In this document: positions 34,489 through 43,417 of the stretch, piece by piece
Numbering within the stretch: the first letter of the stretch is position 1
How the letters are laid out: each line of letters opens with the position of its first letter
DNA from: Bacteroidia bacterium
GTDB taxonomy: Bacteria > Bacteroidota > Bacteroidia > Bacteroidales > Prolixibacteraceae
Reading direction: 5' to 3'
Length of the DNA stretch: 64,000 nucleotides
Assembly: GCA_026391655.1 (NCBI GenBank)
Contig: JAPLDR010000018.1
Span: 24,141-88,140, forward strand
Translations under genes and position numbers: made by a program
The notes under the pieces: model-generated
Databases searched by the model: none
Told to the model about the DNA's origin: nothing
What the model saw: the letters and a program-made list of their open reading frames with translations, nothing else

Positions 34489-35724
34489 TTATCCGATTTT
34501 ATATTCTTTAATTTTCCGGTAAAGTGTCCGTTCTGAAATTCCGAGTTCACGCGCTGCCAATTTGCGTTTCCCATTGTGTTTATCGATTGATTTTCGGATC
34601 ATCTCTATCTCCTTATCTTCGAGCGAAAGCGACTCCTCAACGAACTCTTCTGTATCCTGAATATTGTCAACACCTGAATTTTTATGAATCACCGGCGAAG
34701 GATATGGTGGTTGCGAAGGTTGATAGTCGTCGGCCGCTTCCTGATATAATTTTCTGATTAATTGGGCACTATCTTCATGAATTTTAGAAGTCTGACCATC
34801 CACCATTAACTCATGAACCAATTTTTTCAGGTCGTTCATGTCCTTTTTCATATCGAAAAGGATTTTATAGAGAATCTCACGCTCGCTTGTGAACGTTTTT
34901 TCATCCAGCCCTTTATTATAAAGTGCCGGCAAAATTTCGATATTCTCCGATGGAAGGTAATGGATCAGACCAGCTGCAGTAATCTCCCTGGCAGTTTCGA
35001 TGATTGATATTTGCTCAGTTATATTTTTCAATTGTCTGACATTTCCGGGCCAACGATAATTGAGCATAACCTTTTGGGCATCTTCAGTGAGTCTGATCGG
35101 AGGCATCTTGTATTTTTCGGCAAAATCGGAAGCAAATTTGCGGAATAGCAACAGCACATCTCCTGCACGTTCACGAAGCGGAGCAATCTTTATCGGAACA
35201 GTATTTAAACGATAATACAAATCTTCGCGAAACTGCCCTTCTCTGATTGCTTTTGTCAGGTCAAAATTAGTCGCAGCAATCACCCTGACATTGGTTTTCT
35301 GAACCTGCGACGAGCCCACCCTGATGAATTCACCCGACTCTAAAACCCGTAATAGTCTGACTTGCGTTGAAATGGGAAGTTCGCCGATTTCATCCAGAAA
35401 AAGTGTCCCGCCGTCTGTTACTTCAAAATAGCCTTTCCGATCGGTCAATGCTCCGGTGAAGGATCCTTTTTCGTGTCCAAATAGCTCTGAATCAATCGTA
35501 CCTTCAGGTATTGCACCACAGTTAATGGCAATATATTTACCATGTTTCCGATGCGAAAAATTATGAATAATCTGAGGAAACGACTCCTTTCCTACACCGC
35601 TTTCGCCGCTGATCAATACTGACAAATCGGTTGGAGCTACCTGAATGGCAACCTCAATTGCACGGTTCAATTCGGGTGCATTTCCAATGATTCCAAACCG
35701 CTGTTTTATCTCCTGAATATCCAT
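34489..35724 (-). CDS. sigma-54-dependent transcriptional activator
   Basis: A 411-residue activator of RpoN-dependent promoters. The AAA+ domain starts almost at once (Walker A GESGVGKE, residues 40-47); the sigma-54 contact loop reads GSFTGA (87-92) instead of the usual GAFTGA; LDEIGELP is the Walker B region. A Fis-type helix-turn-helix ends the protein (KLAARELGISERTLYRKIKEYKIG). There is no receiver, GAF or PAS domain before the AAA+ part, so its input is unknown; a long linker separates the AAA+ domain from the HTH. It is the first gene of the unit with lptE, the TPR gene and secG. No -24/-12 promoter was confirmed nearby. Confidence 0.92.
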   Translation of the reverse strand: MDIQEIKQRFGIIGNAPELNRAIEVAIQVAPTDLSVLISGESGVGKESFPQIIHNFSHRKHGKYIAINCGAIPEGTIDSELFGHEKGSFTGALTDRKGYFEVTDGGTLFLDEIGELPISTQVRLLRVLESGEFIRVGSSQVQKTNVRVIAATNFDLTKAIREGQFREDLYYRLNTVPIKIAPLRERAGDVLLLFRKFASDFAEKYKMPPIRLTEDAQKVMLNYRWPGNVRQLKNITEQISIIETAREITAAGLIHYLPSENIEILPALYNKGLDEKTFTSEREILYKILFDMKKDMNDLKKLVHELMVDGQTSKIHEDSAQLIRKLYQEAADDYQPSQPPYPSPVIHKNSGVDNIQDTEEFVEESLSLEDKEIEMIRKSIDKHNGKRKLAARELGISERTLYRKIKEYKIG

Positions 35725-35750
35725 ATCACCAAATACAAAATTTTGGATTA

Positions 35751-35758
35751 CAAATTTA
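35751..35758 (-). promoter_or_regulatory. possible promoter of sigma-54 activator unit
   Basis: The minus strand reads TAAATTTG, an exact TAnnTTTG match, with a predicted start near 35744, about 20 bases before the ATG at 35724. No -33 element at normal distance is clear. Confidence 0.35.
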
Positions 35759-35868
35759 TAATTAATCCGGTAATAATTTTGCCTTATCTTTTCAGGTCAG
35801 ATTTCGGTTAATTCTTCTGAATCCAGCAAAAATATTTCTGATTAGACTATAATGATTTATCAATGCGC

Positions 35869-35876
35869 TATTTTTG
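35869..35876 (+). promoter_or_regulatory. kdsB promoter -7 element
   Basis: TATTTTTG matches TAnnTTTG and would start transcription near 35883. This lies downstream of the earlier in-frame ATG (35863) and 10 bases before the ATG at 35893, so it decides the kdsB start. Confidence 0.5.
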
Positions 35877-35892
35877 GGGAAAAATACAGCGC

Positions 35893-36657
35893 ATGAACTT
35901 TATTGTAATAATACCATCCCGCTACGAATCGACACGTTTTCCGGGAAAACCTTTAGCTGATATCTGCGGGAAACCAATGATCCAACGGGTATACGAACAA
36001 GCGGCAAAAGCCATCGAAGAGGTTTGGGTGGCTACTGATGATGAACGAATCGTTGAAGCAGTAAAAGGTTTTGGCGGGAATGTGGTGATGACCTCTTTGG
36101 ATCACCGAAGCGGGACTGACCGATGTGCTGAAGCGGTGTTAAAAGCCTCGGAAATAACAGGGAAAACCTACGATGTTGTAATTAACGTTCAGGGAGATGA
36201 ACCTTTTATGCAACCCGATCAGATTGAGTTGATCATGGAATGTTTTACAACATCACCTGATACAGAAATCGCAACATTGATTCAACCCATTCTTAAAAAT
36301 GAAGATATTTTCCGATCCGATATGGTAAAAGTTGTGCTTGATAATGAATTAAATGCGATTTATTTTAGTCGCTCACCCATTCCCTATATTGTCAGGACCG
36401 ACGAATCAAAATGGCTCGAAAACTATCCTTTTTATGGACATGCCGGACTCTATGCTTACCGAAATGACATTCTGCAAAAACTGTCAAAACTGAAGGAGGG
36501 AATCCTCGAAAGAGTTGAATCGCTTGAGCAGTTACGTTGGATTGAGAACGGATTCAAAATTAAAACCAATGTCACTGATTCGGATAGTTTTGGCATCGAC
36601 ACTCCGGAAGATCTTGCGCAGACAATAGCAGGAGGAATTGAAAAATACAACTTATAG
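35893..36657 (+). CDS. kdsB: CMP-KDO synthetase
   Basis: A 254-residue cytidylyltransferase that activates KDO (3-deoxy-manno-octulosonate) with CTP before it is added to lipid A. IPSRYESTRFPGKPLADICG is the nucleotide-binding start, HRSGTDRCAEA and NVQGDEPFMQPDQI are family motifs, and the C-terminal FGIDTPEDLA is typical. The ATG at 35893 is preferred over 35863 because of the -7 element and the usual N-terminus. It is transcribed alone, divergent from the activator-lptE unit. Confidence 0.96.
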   Translation: MNFIVIIPSRYESTRFPGKPLADICGKPMIQRVYEQAAKAIEEVWVATDDERIVEAVKGFGGNVVMTSLDHRSGTDRCAEAVLKASEITGKTYDVVINVQGDEPFMQPDQIELIMECFTTSPDTEIATLIQPILKNEDIFRSDMVKVVLDNELNAIYFSRSPIPYIVRTDESKWLENYPFYGHAGLYAYRNDILQKLSKLKEGILERVESLEQLRWIENGFKIKTNVTDSDSFGIDTPEDLAQTIAGGIEKYNL

Positions 36658-36756
36658 CTCCTGATCGCTGATTATTAATTTATTGGCATTTTCAATCATT
36701 GTTTCCAAGAGAAAATATGTAAATTAGCGACTTAAAAGATATCAAGACATAGACGA

Positions 36757-38916
36757 ATGAATTTATTAGAAACAGGTATTGAAAAAGGACTTATTCGGTT
36801 TGACGAAGACCGAAACTTTATAACATATATTCATCAAAACAAAAAGCGGAATTACAATAACCCCGAAGAGAAAGTTCAAGCTGAAACTTTCCTGAATTTG
36901 GTTTTGATTTATGGTTATCCATTAAACAGGATAAAGCAGTTTGTTTCAGTTCAAATGGGAGCTGAGACAAAAGAAGCTGATATCGTGGTATATTCAGACG
37001 AAAAGCTGGAAGAAACCTATATTTTAATCGAATGTAAAAAGGAAGACTTAACCGACCAGCAATTTAATATAGCTGTTGATCAGGCATACAGCTACGCTGT
37101 TGCTGAAGGTGCGAAGTATGTTTGGATAACTTCACGTATTAAAAACCAGTATTACGAAGTTCCCGAAAAGAAACCGAAAAGTAGAATTGAGATTCCCGAC
37201 ATACCACAGTTTGGCGTTAGTAAACTGGCTCCCTACAAATATGTGAAAGGTGGAATTTCGCAAACGGATACAGACATTGCAGACACAAACATTGTAAGCG
37301 AACCTGATCCAAATGCGAAACAGAAGTTCTTTGAATTACAAGTAGTTAGCGAAAGTGAATTGACAAAAATTTTCATTCAATCGCATCAGGCACTGTGGGG
37401 CGGTGGACAACGAAATCCAAGTGTGGCTTTTGACGAATTAGATAAGCTGATTTTCTGCAAAATCTGGGATGAAAAACATCCAAGAACTAACGGACAGCCG
37501 TATGAATTTCAAATTTTCAGAGATGAGGATCCTGAAGATTTATTAGGCCGGATTAAAAAAATATATGCTGTTGGTGAAAAGGACGCTCCGGAAGTTTTCA
37601 AAGACGGAATTACGCTCTCGGCGCAGGAAACACTGACCATTGTTAAATATTTCCAACGGATAAACCTCAACAAAACGGATCTTGACAGCAAAGGAAAAGC
37701 CTTTGAAACGTTTATGGGCAGTTATTTCAGGGGCGACTTTGGCCAATATTTTACACCAAGACCAATCGTAAAATTCATTGTCCAATGTTTACCAATTAAC
37801 CACAAATCGAGGGTTTTAGATACAAGTTGCGGAAGTGGTGGTTTTCTTTTGTATGCACTTGATAAAGTTAGAGAACAGGCCAATGAATTCTATGACCGAA
37901 GGAAAGAAGAAAAAGACCATTACACATATTGGCACGATTTCGCCGAAAAGAATTTGTTTGGTATTGAGATAAACGATCAAATTGCCCGAACCGCTAAAAT
38001 GAATATGATTATTCACGATGACGGACACACCAACGTAATTGCTTCCGATGGACTTTTGAGTGACTTGGAAATGCAAGCTAATTCAAGAAATAAAGAGTTT
38101 AGATACAATTCGTTTGACTTCATTATTACCAATCCGCCTTTTGGTAGCAGCATTAAGCAAACCGAAAAGGCATACATGAACCAGTACAATTTAGCCTTAA
38201 AAGAAGTGGATTGGTTGAATACAACTCAAAGTAGCAAAGCCACTTTACGCGACAGCCAAAGCACCGAAGTTTTGTTTTTGGAACAATGTCATAAGTTCTT
38301 AACCGAGCAAGGATATTTGGCCATTGTAATTCCGGACGGAATTTTGACCAACAGTAGTATGCAATATGTGAGGGATAATTTAGAAGAGCTGTATCGCATT
38401 GTAGCTGTTGTCTCTATGCCTCAAACAGCTTTTACGGCAACTGGTGCCGGTGTTAAAAGTTCGGTTTTGTTTTTGCGTAAACACAAAGAAAAGCATACAG
38501 AAAAAATAGCTGATCAAAAAACTAAACTTAAAGAACAGTTAAAGACTGACAATGAATACATTGCCACCATTGAAAAATGGGAAAAAGAAAAAACTGATGT
38601 CATAAAACGATTAGAACAATCTGCTAAAAAGGTTCATCCAACAGCTACAAAAAAAGAAATCACAGATATCATACAATCAGAGAAATCAGCCATTCAGGCA
38701 GCTTTTACTGACAAAGTCAATTTGCTGAAAGAAGAACTGACCGAAAAGTATTTTACTGCCAAACAGAATGCCTTAGACGACTATCCCATATTTATGGCAA
38801 TAGCCGAAGATATTGGTTACGATGCTACTGGCAGAAGCACTGCAACAAACGAGTTAATTGAGATAGGTAAAGAACTTTCAAAGTTTATTATTCATATCAA
38901 CAAAACCGAACCGTAA
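36757..38916 (+). CDS. restriction nuclease-N6-adenine methylase fusion (BcgI-like / HsdM-like)
   Basis: A 719-residue protein. Residues 30-130 form an HSDR_N-type PD-(D/E)xK nuclease domain: Glu43, Asp75 in EADIVVY and the IECK motif with Glu92 and Lys94. From about residue 310 an HsdM-type N6-adenine methylase follows, with motif I DTSCGSGGF (355-363) for S-adenosylmethionine and motif IV NPPF (459-462). A coiled-coil region near residues 580-680 ends the protein. It should both cut and methylate, given specificity by the HsdS protein encoded two genes on. Three genes (this, rhuM, hsdS) are spaced by 2 and -4 bases. No HsdR helicase-translocase gene is present, which makes a type IIB/BcgI-like system more likely than classical type I. 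Confidence 0.85.
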   Translation: MNLLETGIEKGLIRFDEDRNFITYIHQNKKRNYNNPEEKVQAETFLNLVLIYGYPLNRIKQFVSVQMGAETKEADIVVYSDEKLEETYILIECKKEDLTDQQFNIAVDQAYSYAVAEGAKYVWITSRIKNQYYEVPEKKPKSRIEIPDIPQFGVSKLAPYKYVKGGISQTDTDIADTNIVSEPDPNAKQKFFELQVVSESELTKIFIQSHQALWGGGQRNPSVAFDELDKLIFCKIWDEKHPRTNGQPYEFQIFRDEDPEDLLGRIKKIYAVGEKDAPEVFKDGITLSAQETLTIVKYFQRINLNKTDLDSKGKAFETFMGSYFRGDFGQYFTPRPIVKFIVQCLPINHKSRVLDTSCGSGGFLLYALDKVREQANEFYDRRKEEKDHYTYWHDFAEKNLFGIEINDQIARTAKMNMIIHDDGHTNVIASDGLLSDLEMQANSRNKEFRYNSFDFIITNPPFGSSIKQTEKAYMNQYNLALKEVDWLNTTQSSKATLRDSQSTEVLFLEQCHKFLTEQGYLAIVIPDGILTNSSMQYVRDNLEELYRIVAVVSMPQTAFTATGAGVKSSVLFLRKHKEKHTEKIADQKTKLKEQLKTDNEYIATIEKWEKEKTDVIKRLEQSAKKVHPTATKKEITDIIQSEKSAIQAAFTDKVNLLKEELTEKYFTAKQNALDDYPIFMAIAEDIGYDATGRSTATNELIEIGKELSKFIIHINKTEP

Positions 38917-38918
38917 AT

Positions 38919-39923
38919 ATGGAAAATACCAACATCATAATATACCAAACCGAAGACGGAAAAACCAAAATAGAAACCCGTTTAGAAGACGAAACTGTTT
39001 GGCTAACCCAAGCCCAATTGGCCGAATTATTTCAAAAAAGCAGGGTAACTATTACCGAACACATTGGTAACATATTTAAAGAAGGTGAATTGCATGAAAA
39101 TTCAGTATGTCGGAATTTCCGACATACTGCTGCAGATGGGAAAGAATACAACACGACTTTTTACAACTTAGACGTAATTATTTCAGTTGGCTACCGGGTA
39201 AAAAGCCATCAGGGTACAAAATTTCGTCAATGGGCTACTGCAAGACTTCGTGAATACATTGTAAAAGGATTTACACTGAACGATGAATTGTTGAAACAAG
39301 CTGGTGGTGGTAATTATTTTGATGAATTACTGGCTCGTATTCGAGATATTCGTTCATCCGAAAAGGTATTCTGGCGAAAAGTTCTGGATATTTATGCTAC
39401 AAGTATAGATTACGATCCAAAATTGGAAATATCAATTCAGTTTTTTCAAACTGTACAAAATAAAATGCACTGGGCCGCACACGGACAAACAGCCGCAGAA
39501 GTGATATACACGCGAATAGATGCCCAAAAACCTAATTTAGGCTTAACCAATTTTAAAGGCAAAAAGCCTACAAAACAAGAAACTGAAATAGCCAAAAACT
39601 ATTTGAATGAAGAAGAATTGAACGTCCTGAACCGTATGGTAACTGCATATTTAGAGTTGGCAGAATTGCAGGCACTTAACCGCAAGCCAATGTATATGAA
39701 TGACTGGATTGAACGCTTAGACGACTTTGTGAAAATGACAGGTAACAACATTTTACAAAATGCAGGTTCGGTAAGCCACCAGGAAGCCTTGAAAAAAGCC
39801 AATACTGAATACGAAAAATACAAAGAGCAAACAAAAAATGAACTCTCGGATGCGGAAAAACACTTTGTAAAACAAATAGAAACTACTGCTAAAGAATTAA
39901 ATGCAAAAAAGACAAAAAAATGA
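38919..39923 (+). CDS. rhuM: RhuM-family protein in restriction-modification operon
   Basis: A 334-residue RhuM-family (virulence protein) homologue. ETVWLTQAQLAELFQKSRVTI at the N-terminus looks like a helix-turn-helix DNA-binding part; NTTFYNLDVIISVGYRVKSH, FRQWATARLREYIVKGF and NEEELNVLNRMVTAYLE are the family signatures. Its function is not established; it is often found between the methylase and specificity genes of restriction systems. It starts 2 bases after the methylase fusion and its end overlaps hsdS by 4 bases, so the three proteins are made in coordination. The coding region contains a perfect 13-bp inverted repeat (39103-39129). Confidence 0.88.
   Translation: MENTNIIIYQTEDGKTKIETRLEDETVWLTQAQLAELFQKSRVTITEHIGNIFKEGELHENSVCRNFRHTAADGKEYNTTFYNLDVIISVGYRVKSHQGTKFRQWATARLREYIVKGFTLNDELLKQAGGGNYFDELLARIRDIRSSEKVFWRKVLDIYATSIDYDPKLEISIQFFQTVQNKMHWAAHGQTAAEVIYTRIDAQKPNLGLTNFKGKKPTKQETEIAKNYLNEEELNVLNRMVTAYLELAELQALNRKPMYMNDWIERLDDFVKMTGNNILQNAGSVSHQEALKKANTEYEKYKEQTKNELSDAEKHFVKQIETTAKELNAKKTKK
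39103..39129. repeat. perfect 13-bp inverted repeat inside rhuM
   Basis: CAGTATGTCGGAA (39103-39115) and its exact complement (39117-39129) are separated by one T. The repeat falls in the codons for SVCRNFRHT. It could be an operator, a hairpin in the mRNA, or a palindromic insertion tolerated by the protein. Confidence 0.85.
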
Positions 39924-41350
39924 TTAGCAGTTATAGTATTTCAAACGGCCAAATAAATAAAAGCCGGGTTTTCATTTTGCAAAAAAGCGAACTGGAAAAA
40001 CGGTTCGACCCTTTTTATTACATCCCCGAATTACTTGAATTGGAAAAGAAGGTTTTAGCAAAGAAACCGATGAAACTGAGACATTACATTAAAAGCATTG
40101 CCAGCGGTGCGACACCAAAAACCACCGAAAGCGAAAAATACTACACCGAAAAAGATAACGGTATTCCGTTTTTAAGGGTGCAAAACCTTTCGCCAACTGG
40201 TGTTTTAGAGTTTGAAGACTGCAAATATATCAACGAAGAAACACACTCCGGAATGCTGAAACGCAGTCAGGTTTCCGCTGGCGATTTGCTGGTAAAAATT
40301 ACAGGGGTCGGTCGAATGGCAGTTGCATCTGTTGTCCCGGATGGGTTTGTGGGCAATATCAATCAGCATGTTTGCGTAATTAAAACCGGGGGTAAAGAAA
40401 TCAGCGAAACACTTGCAGCATTTTTAAACTCCGATATTGGCGAGAGATTGGCAAGCCGGAGAAGTACCGGCGGAACCCGACCCGCTTTGGATTATCCAGC
40501 ATTGCTTTCAATTCCGATTATTAAAGACACAAGAATTTTACAGATTACTGCTAAAGTAATTGAGCAGAAACAAAAAAACGAAGCCGAAGCCGAAAGGCTG
40601 TTAGCCAGTATTGACGATTATTTGCTGAAAGAGTTGGGAATTACTTTGCCTGAACCGCCTGAAAATTCGTTGAAAAATAGAATGTTTACAGCAACATTGA
40701 AATCTATCTCGGCAAATCGCTATGATCCATTTTTTTATCAAAAAAAATTCATTTCAAACATAGCTGCAATCAAATGTGGAATATATCCGGTAAAACATTT
40801 ACGTGACATCATCTCCGGAGATTTGGTTAAAGGTACCTTGCCTAAACAAGAAGAAAAAGAAGGAGAATATTCCGTTATTCAGATAAACTGCATCAATGCT
40901 GACGGAACAATTTCCCTTGATGACTTACTATCAGCAAAATACATTTTTACTGAGAAACAGAAACTCGAGAAAGGTGATGTATTAGTGGTCATCACAGGTG
41001 CGACAATCGGGAAAATGTCGCAATGGAATTATGAAGATGATTACTATTTAGGTGGTGACATTGTAAAGTTTCGAACAAATGGCTTGGCTTACAGTTCTTT
41101 TGTTTTTCACATTTTAAGAAGCTCACTTATGCAAATTGAAATCAAACGAAATGTTACTGGAGCAACGAATGGACACTTAGCCCCTGATGATATAAAGCAT
41201 TTACCAATACCAGTTCCTCCACTTGACAAGCAAAAAGAAATCGCTGACCATATTACTACGATAAGGCAACAAGCGCAGCAATTGAAAGACAAAACCAAAG
41301 AGGCATTGGCACAGGCAAGCCAGGAAATCGAAAAGATACTTTTAAACTAA
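39920..41350 (+). CDS. hsdS: restriction-modification specificity subunit HsdS
   Basis: A 476-residue specificity subunit. Two target recognition domains are visible (about residues 45-205 and 260-430), the first with IKSIASGATPKTTESEKYY and the second with VIQINCINADG and LEKGDVLVVITGATIGK; both end in the usual PIPVPPLDKQKEI-type or SIPIIKD-type boundary before helical conserved regions (EQKQKNEAEAERLLASIDDYLL and the C-terminal helix). Each domain reads one half of a bipartite DNA site. The ATG overlaps the rhuM stop. It serves the nuclease-methylase fusion encoded upstream. Confidence 0.9.
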   Translation: MISSYSISNGQINKSRVFILQKSELEKRFDPFYYIPELLELEKKVLAKKPMKLRHYIKSIASGATPKTTESEKYYTEKDNGIPFLRVQNLSPTGVLEFEDCKYINEETHSGMLKRSQVSAGDLLVKITGVGRMAVASVVPDGFVGNINQHVCVIKTGGKEISETLAAFLNSDIGERLASRRSTGGTRPALDYPALLSIPIIKDTRILQITAKVIEQKQKNEAEAERLLASIDDYLLKELGITLPEPPENSLKNRMFTATLKSISANRYDPFFYQKKFISNIAAIKCGIYPVKHLRDIISGDLVKGTLPKQEEKEGEYSVIQINCINADGTISLDDLLSAKYIFTEKQKLEKGDVLVVITGATIGKMSQWNYEDDYYLGGDIVKFRTNGLAYSSFVFHILRSSLMQIEIKRNVTGATNGHLAPDDIKHLPIPVPPLDKQKEIADHITTIRQQAQQLKDKTKEALAQASQEIEKILLN

Positions 41351-41405
41351 AAGTCCGGATACTTTGTTAAATTTGTAATGGCACCGAGCGTTAAAAACAT
41401 CTGTT

Positions 41406-43404
41406 ATGGAAACTCCGGAAATCGTTAAAAATGATCCCTACCTCCAACCTTTCGAGGCCGACTTCATCCGTTGGGAGGAAAAATTAAAGGCGAAGGAAGC
41501 CGAAATTCTCGATGGAAAATCGCTCGTCGATTTTGCGTCAGGACATCTTTATTTTGGCCTTTTCAGAAGTAAAACCGGATGGATTATTCGCGACTGGGCT
41601 CCAAACGCAACAAGCATATATTTAATCGGATCGTTCAATAACTGGCAGGAAAATTCTGAATTTGAGCTTAAAAATATTGGGAATGGCTGTTGGGAATTGT
41701 ATCTTTCCGAAAATGCTATATCGCATGGTGACTTGTATGCCTTTGCGGTCTATTGGAACGGGGGAAATGGGAAACGAGTACCTGCATGGGCACGACGTGT
41801 TGTGCAAGATTCTCAAACACTGATATTTAATGCTCAGGTATGGAATCCTTCAGATAATTACCTATGGAAAAATGCCGGTTTTAAACGGGAGATTGAAGCG
41901 CCGATTATCTATGAAGCGCATATCGGCATGGGTGGCGAAGAACCAAGAGTTCACACTTATAATGAATTTCGGGTAGATATCCTTCCCAAAATTAAAACTG
42001 AAGGTTATAATACTATACAGTTGATGGCAATTCCTGAGCATCCTTATTATGGAAGTTTTGGATACCATGTCTCCAGCTTTTTTGCCGCTTCATCGCGGTT
42101 TGGAACTCCCGAAGAGCTAAAACAACTAATCGATGAAGATTTCCGTAATTATGGATATTGTTCATTCACACGCTGTTAAAAATGTAGTTGAAGGATTGGG
42201 AAGTTATGACGGAACCCGTTATCAGTTTTTCCACGAGGGAGCAAGAGGGGAACATCCGGCCTGGGATTCTTATTGTTTCAATTACAATAAGAATGAAGTA
42301 TTGCATTTTCTCTTTTCAAACATCCGGTTTTGGCTCGGGGAGTATAAATTTGATGGTTTCCGTTTCGACGGAGTAACCAGCATGCTCTACTTCGATCATG
42401 GATTGGGGATGGCTTTTACCAGTTACAACGATTACTTCACCCCAAATATTGATGATGAGGCAATTGTCTATTTCAAACTTGCTAATCGGCTTATCCACGA
42501 GTTAAATCCAGGGGCATTATCCATTGCAGAAGATATGAGTGGGCTACCTGGGTTGGCCGCACCTCTCGAAGCGGGCGGACTCGGTTTCGATTACCGCATG
42601 TCGATGGGAGTGCCCGACTACTGGATAAAAGTGATTAAAGAGCTCAAAGATGAAGAGTGGAATGTAGGTCAGATTTTTCACGAATTAACCAGTCACCGGG
42701 CCGATGAAAAAGTTGTCAGCTATGCCGAAAGTCACGACCAGGCAATGGTTGGCGACAAAACGATCATCTTCAGACTATTAGACAAGGAGATGTATTTCAG
42801 CATGCGCAAGGATCAACCCAATCTTGCAGTCGATCGCGGAATTGCGCTTCATAAAATGATCCGGCTTGCCACGATCGCTTGTGCAGGAGGCGCCTATCTC
42901 AACTTTATGGGAAATGAATTTGGCCACCCGGAATGGATCGATTTTCCACGCGAGGGAAATAACTGGTCTTACCAACATGCACGGCGAATCTGGAGCATCT
43001 CAGAAAATCCGGAACTTCGTTTTCACTGGCTGCTCGATTTTGACCGTGATATGATCAATCTGATCAGAAATGAAAGACTTCTTGACGAGCCATATGTACA
43101 GTGGGTTACGGACAATCAGTCCGATCAGGTGCTTGCGTTCCGGAGGAAAGATCTTCTCTTTATTTTCAATTTCAATCCTTCTAATTCTTTTGAGGGCTAT
43201 GGAATACAAATAGAACCATCAAAATTCAAAATTGTCCTACAAACCGATGCCCATGCTTATGGCGGTTTTAACCGGATCGACGACAGGATGACCTATTATT
43301 CAATTCCCGAGGCAGGACTTGGCTCAACCCACTATCTGAAGATTTATCTTCCTTCGAGAACTGCTATTGTTTTAAAGAATCAACCCTACAGAAGCGTTCG
43401 GTAA
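41406..43404 (+). pseudogene. glgB: 1,4-alpha-glucan branching enzyme (GH13_8), frameshifted
   Basis: Two overlapping frames form one branching enzyme. The first (41406-42179) holds the CBM48 domain (DWAPNATSIYLIGSFNNW) and the start of the barrel up to FGTPEELKQLIDE; the second resumes at ISVIMDIVHSHAV, GFRFDGVTSMLY (nucleophile Asp), AEDMSG (acid/base Glu) and YAESHD, and runs to the C-terminal domain. Homologues have about five residues (such as AHRMG) between LIDE and ISVIMD, so about 14 nt are missing at 42139-42141 and the frame shifts. The enzyme would form alpha-1,6 branches in glycogen. The downstream sugar kinase starts 13 bases after it. All catalytic residues are still encoded, so a recent lesion or sequence error is likely. 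Confidence 0.88.
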
Positions 43405-43417
43405 AAATGCACTTTCG

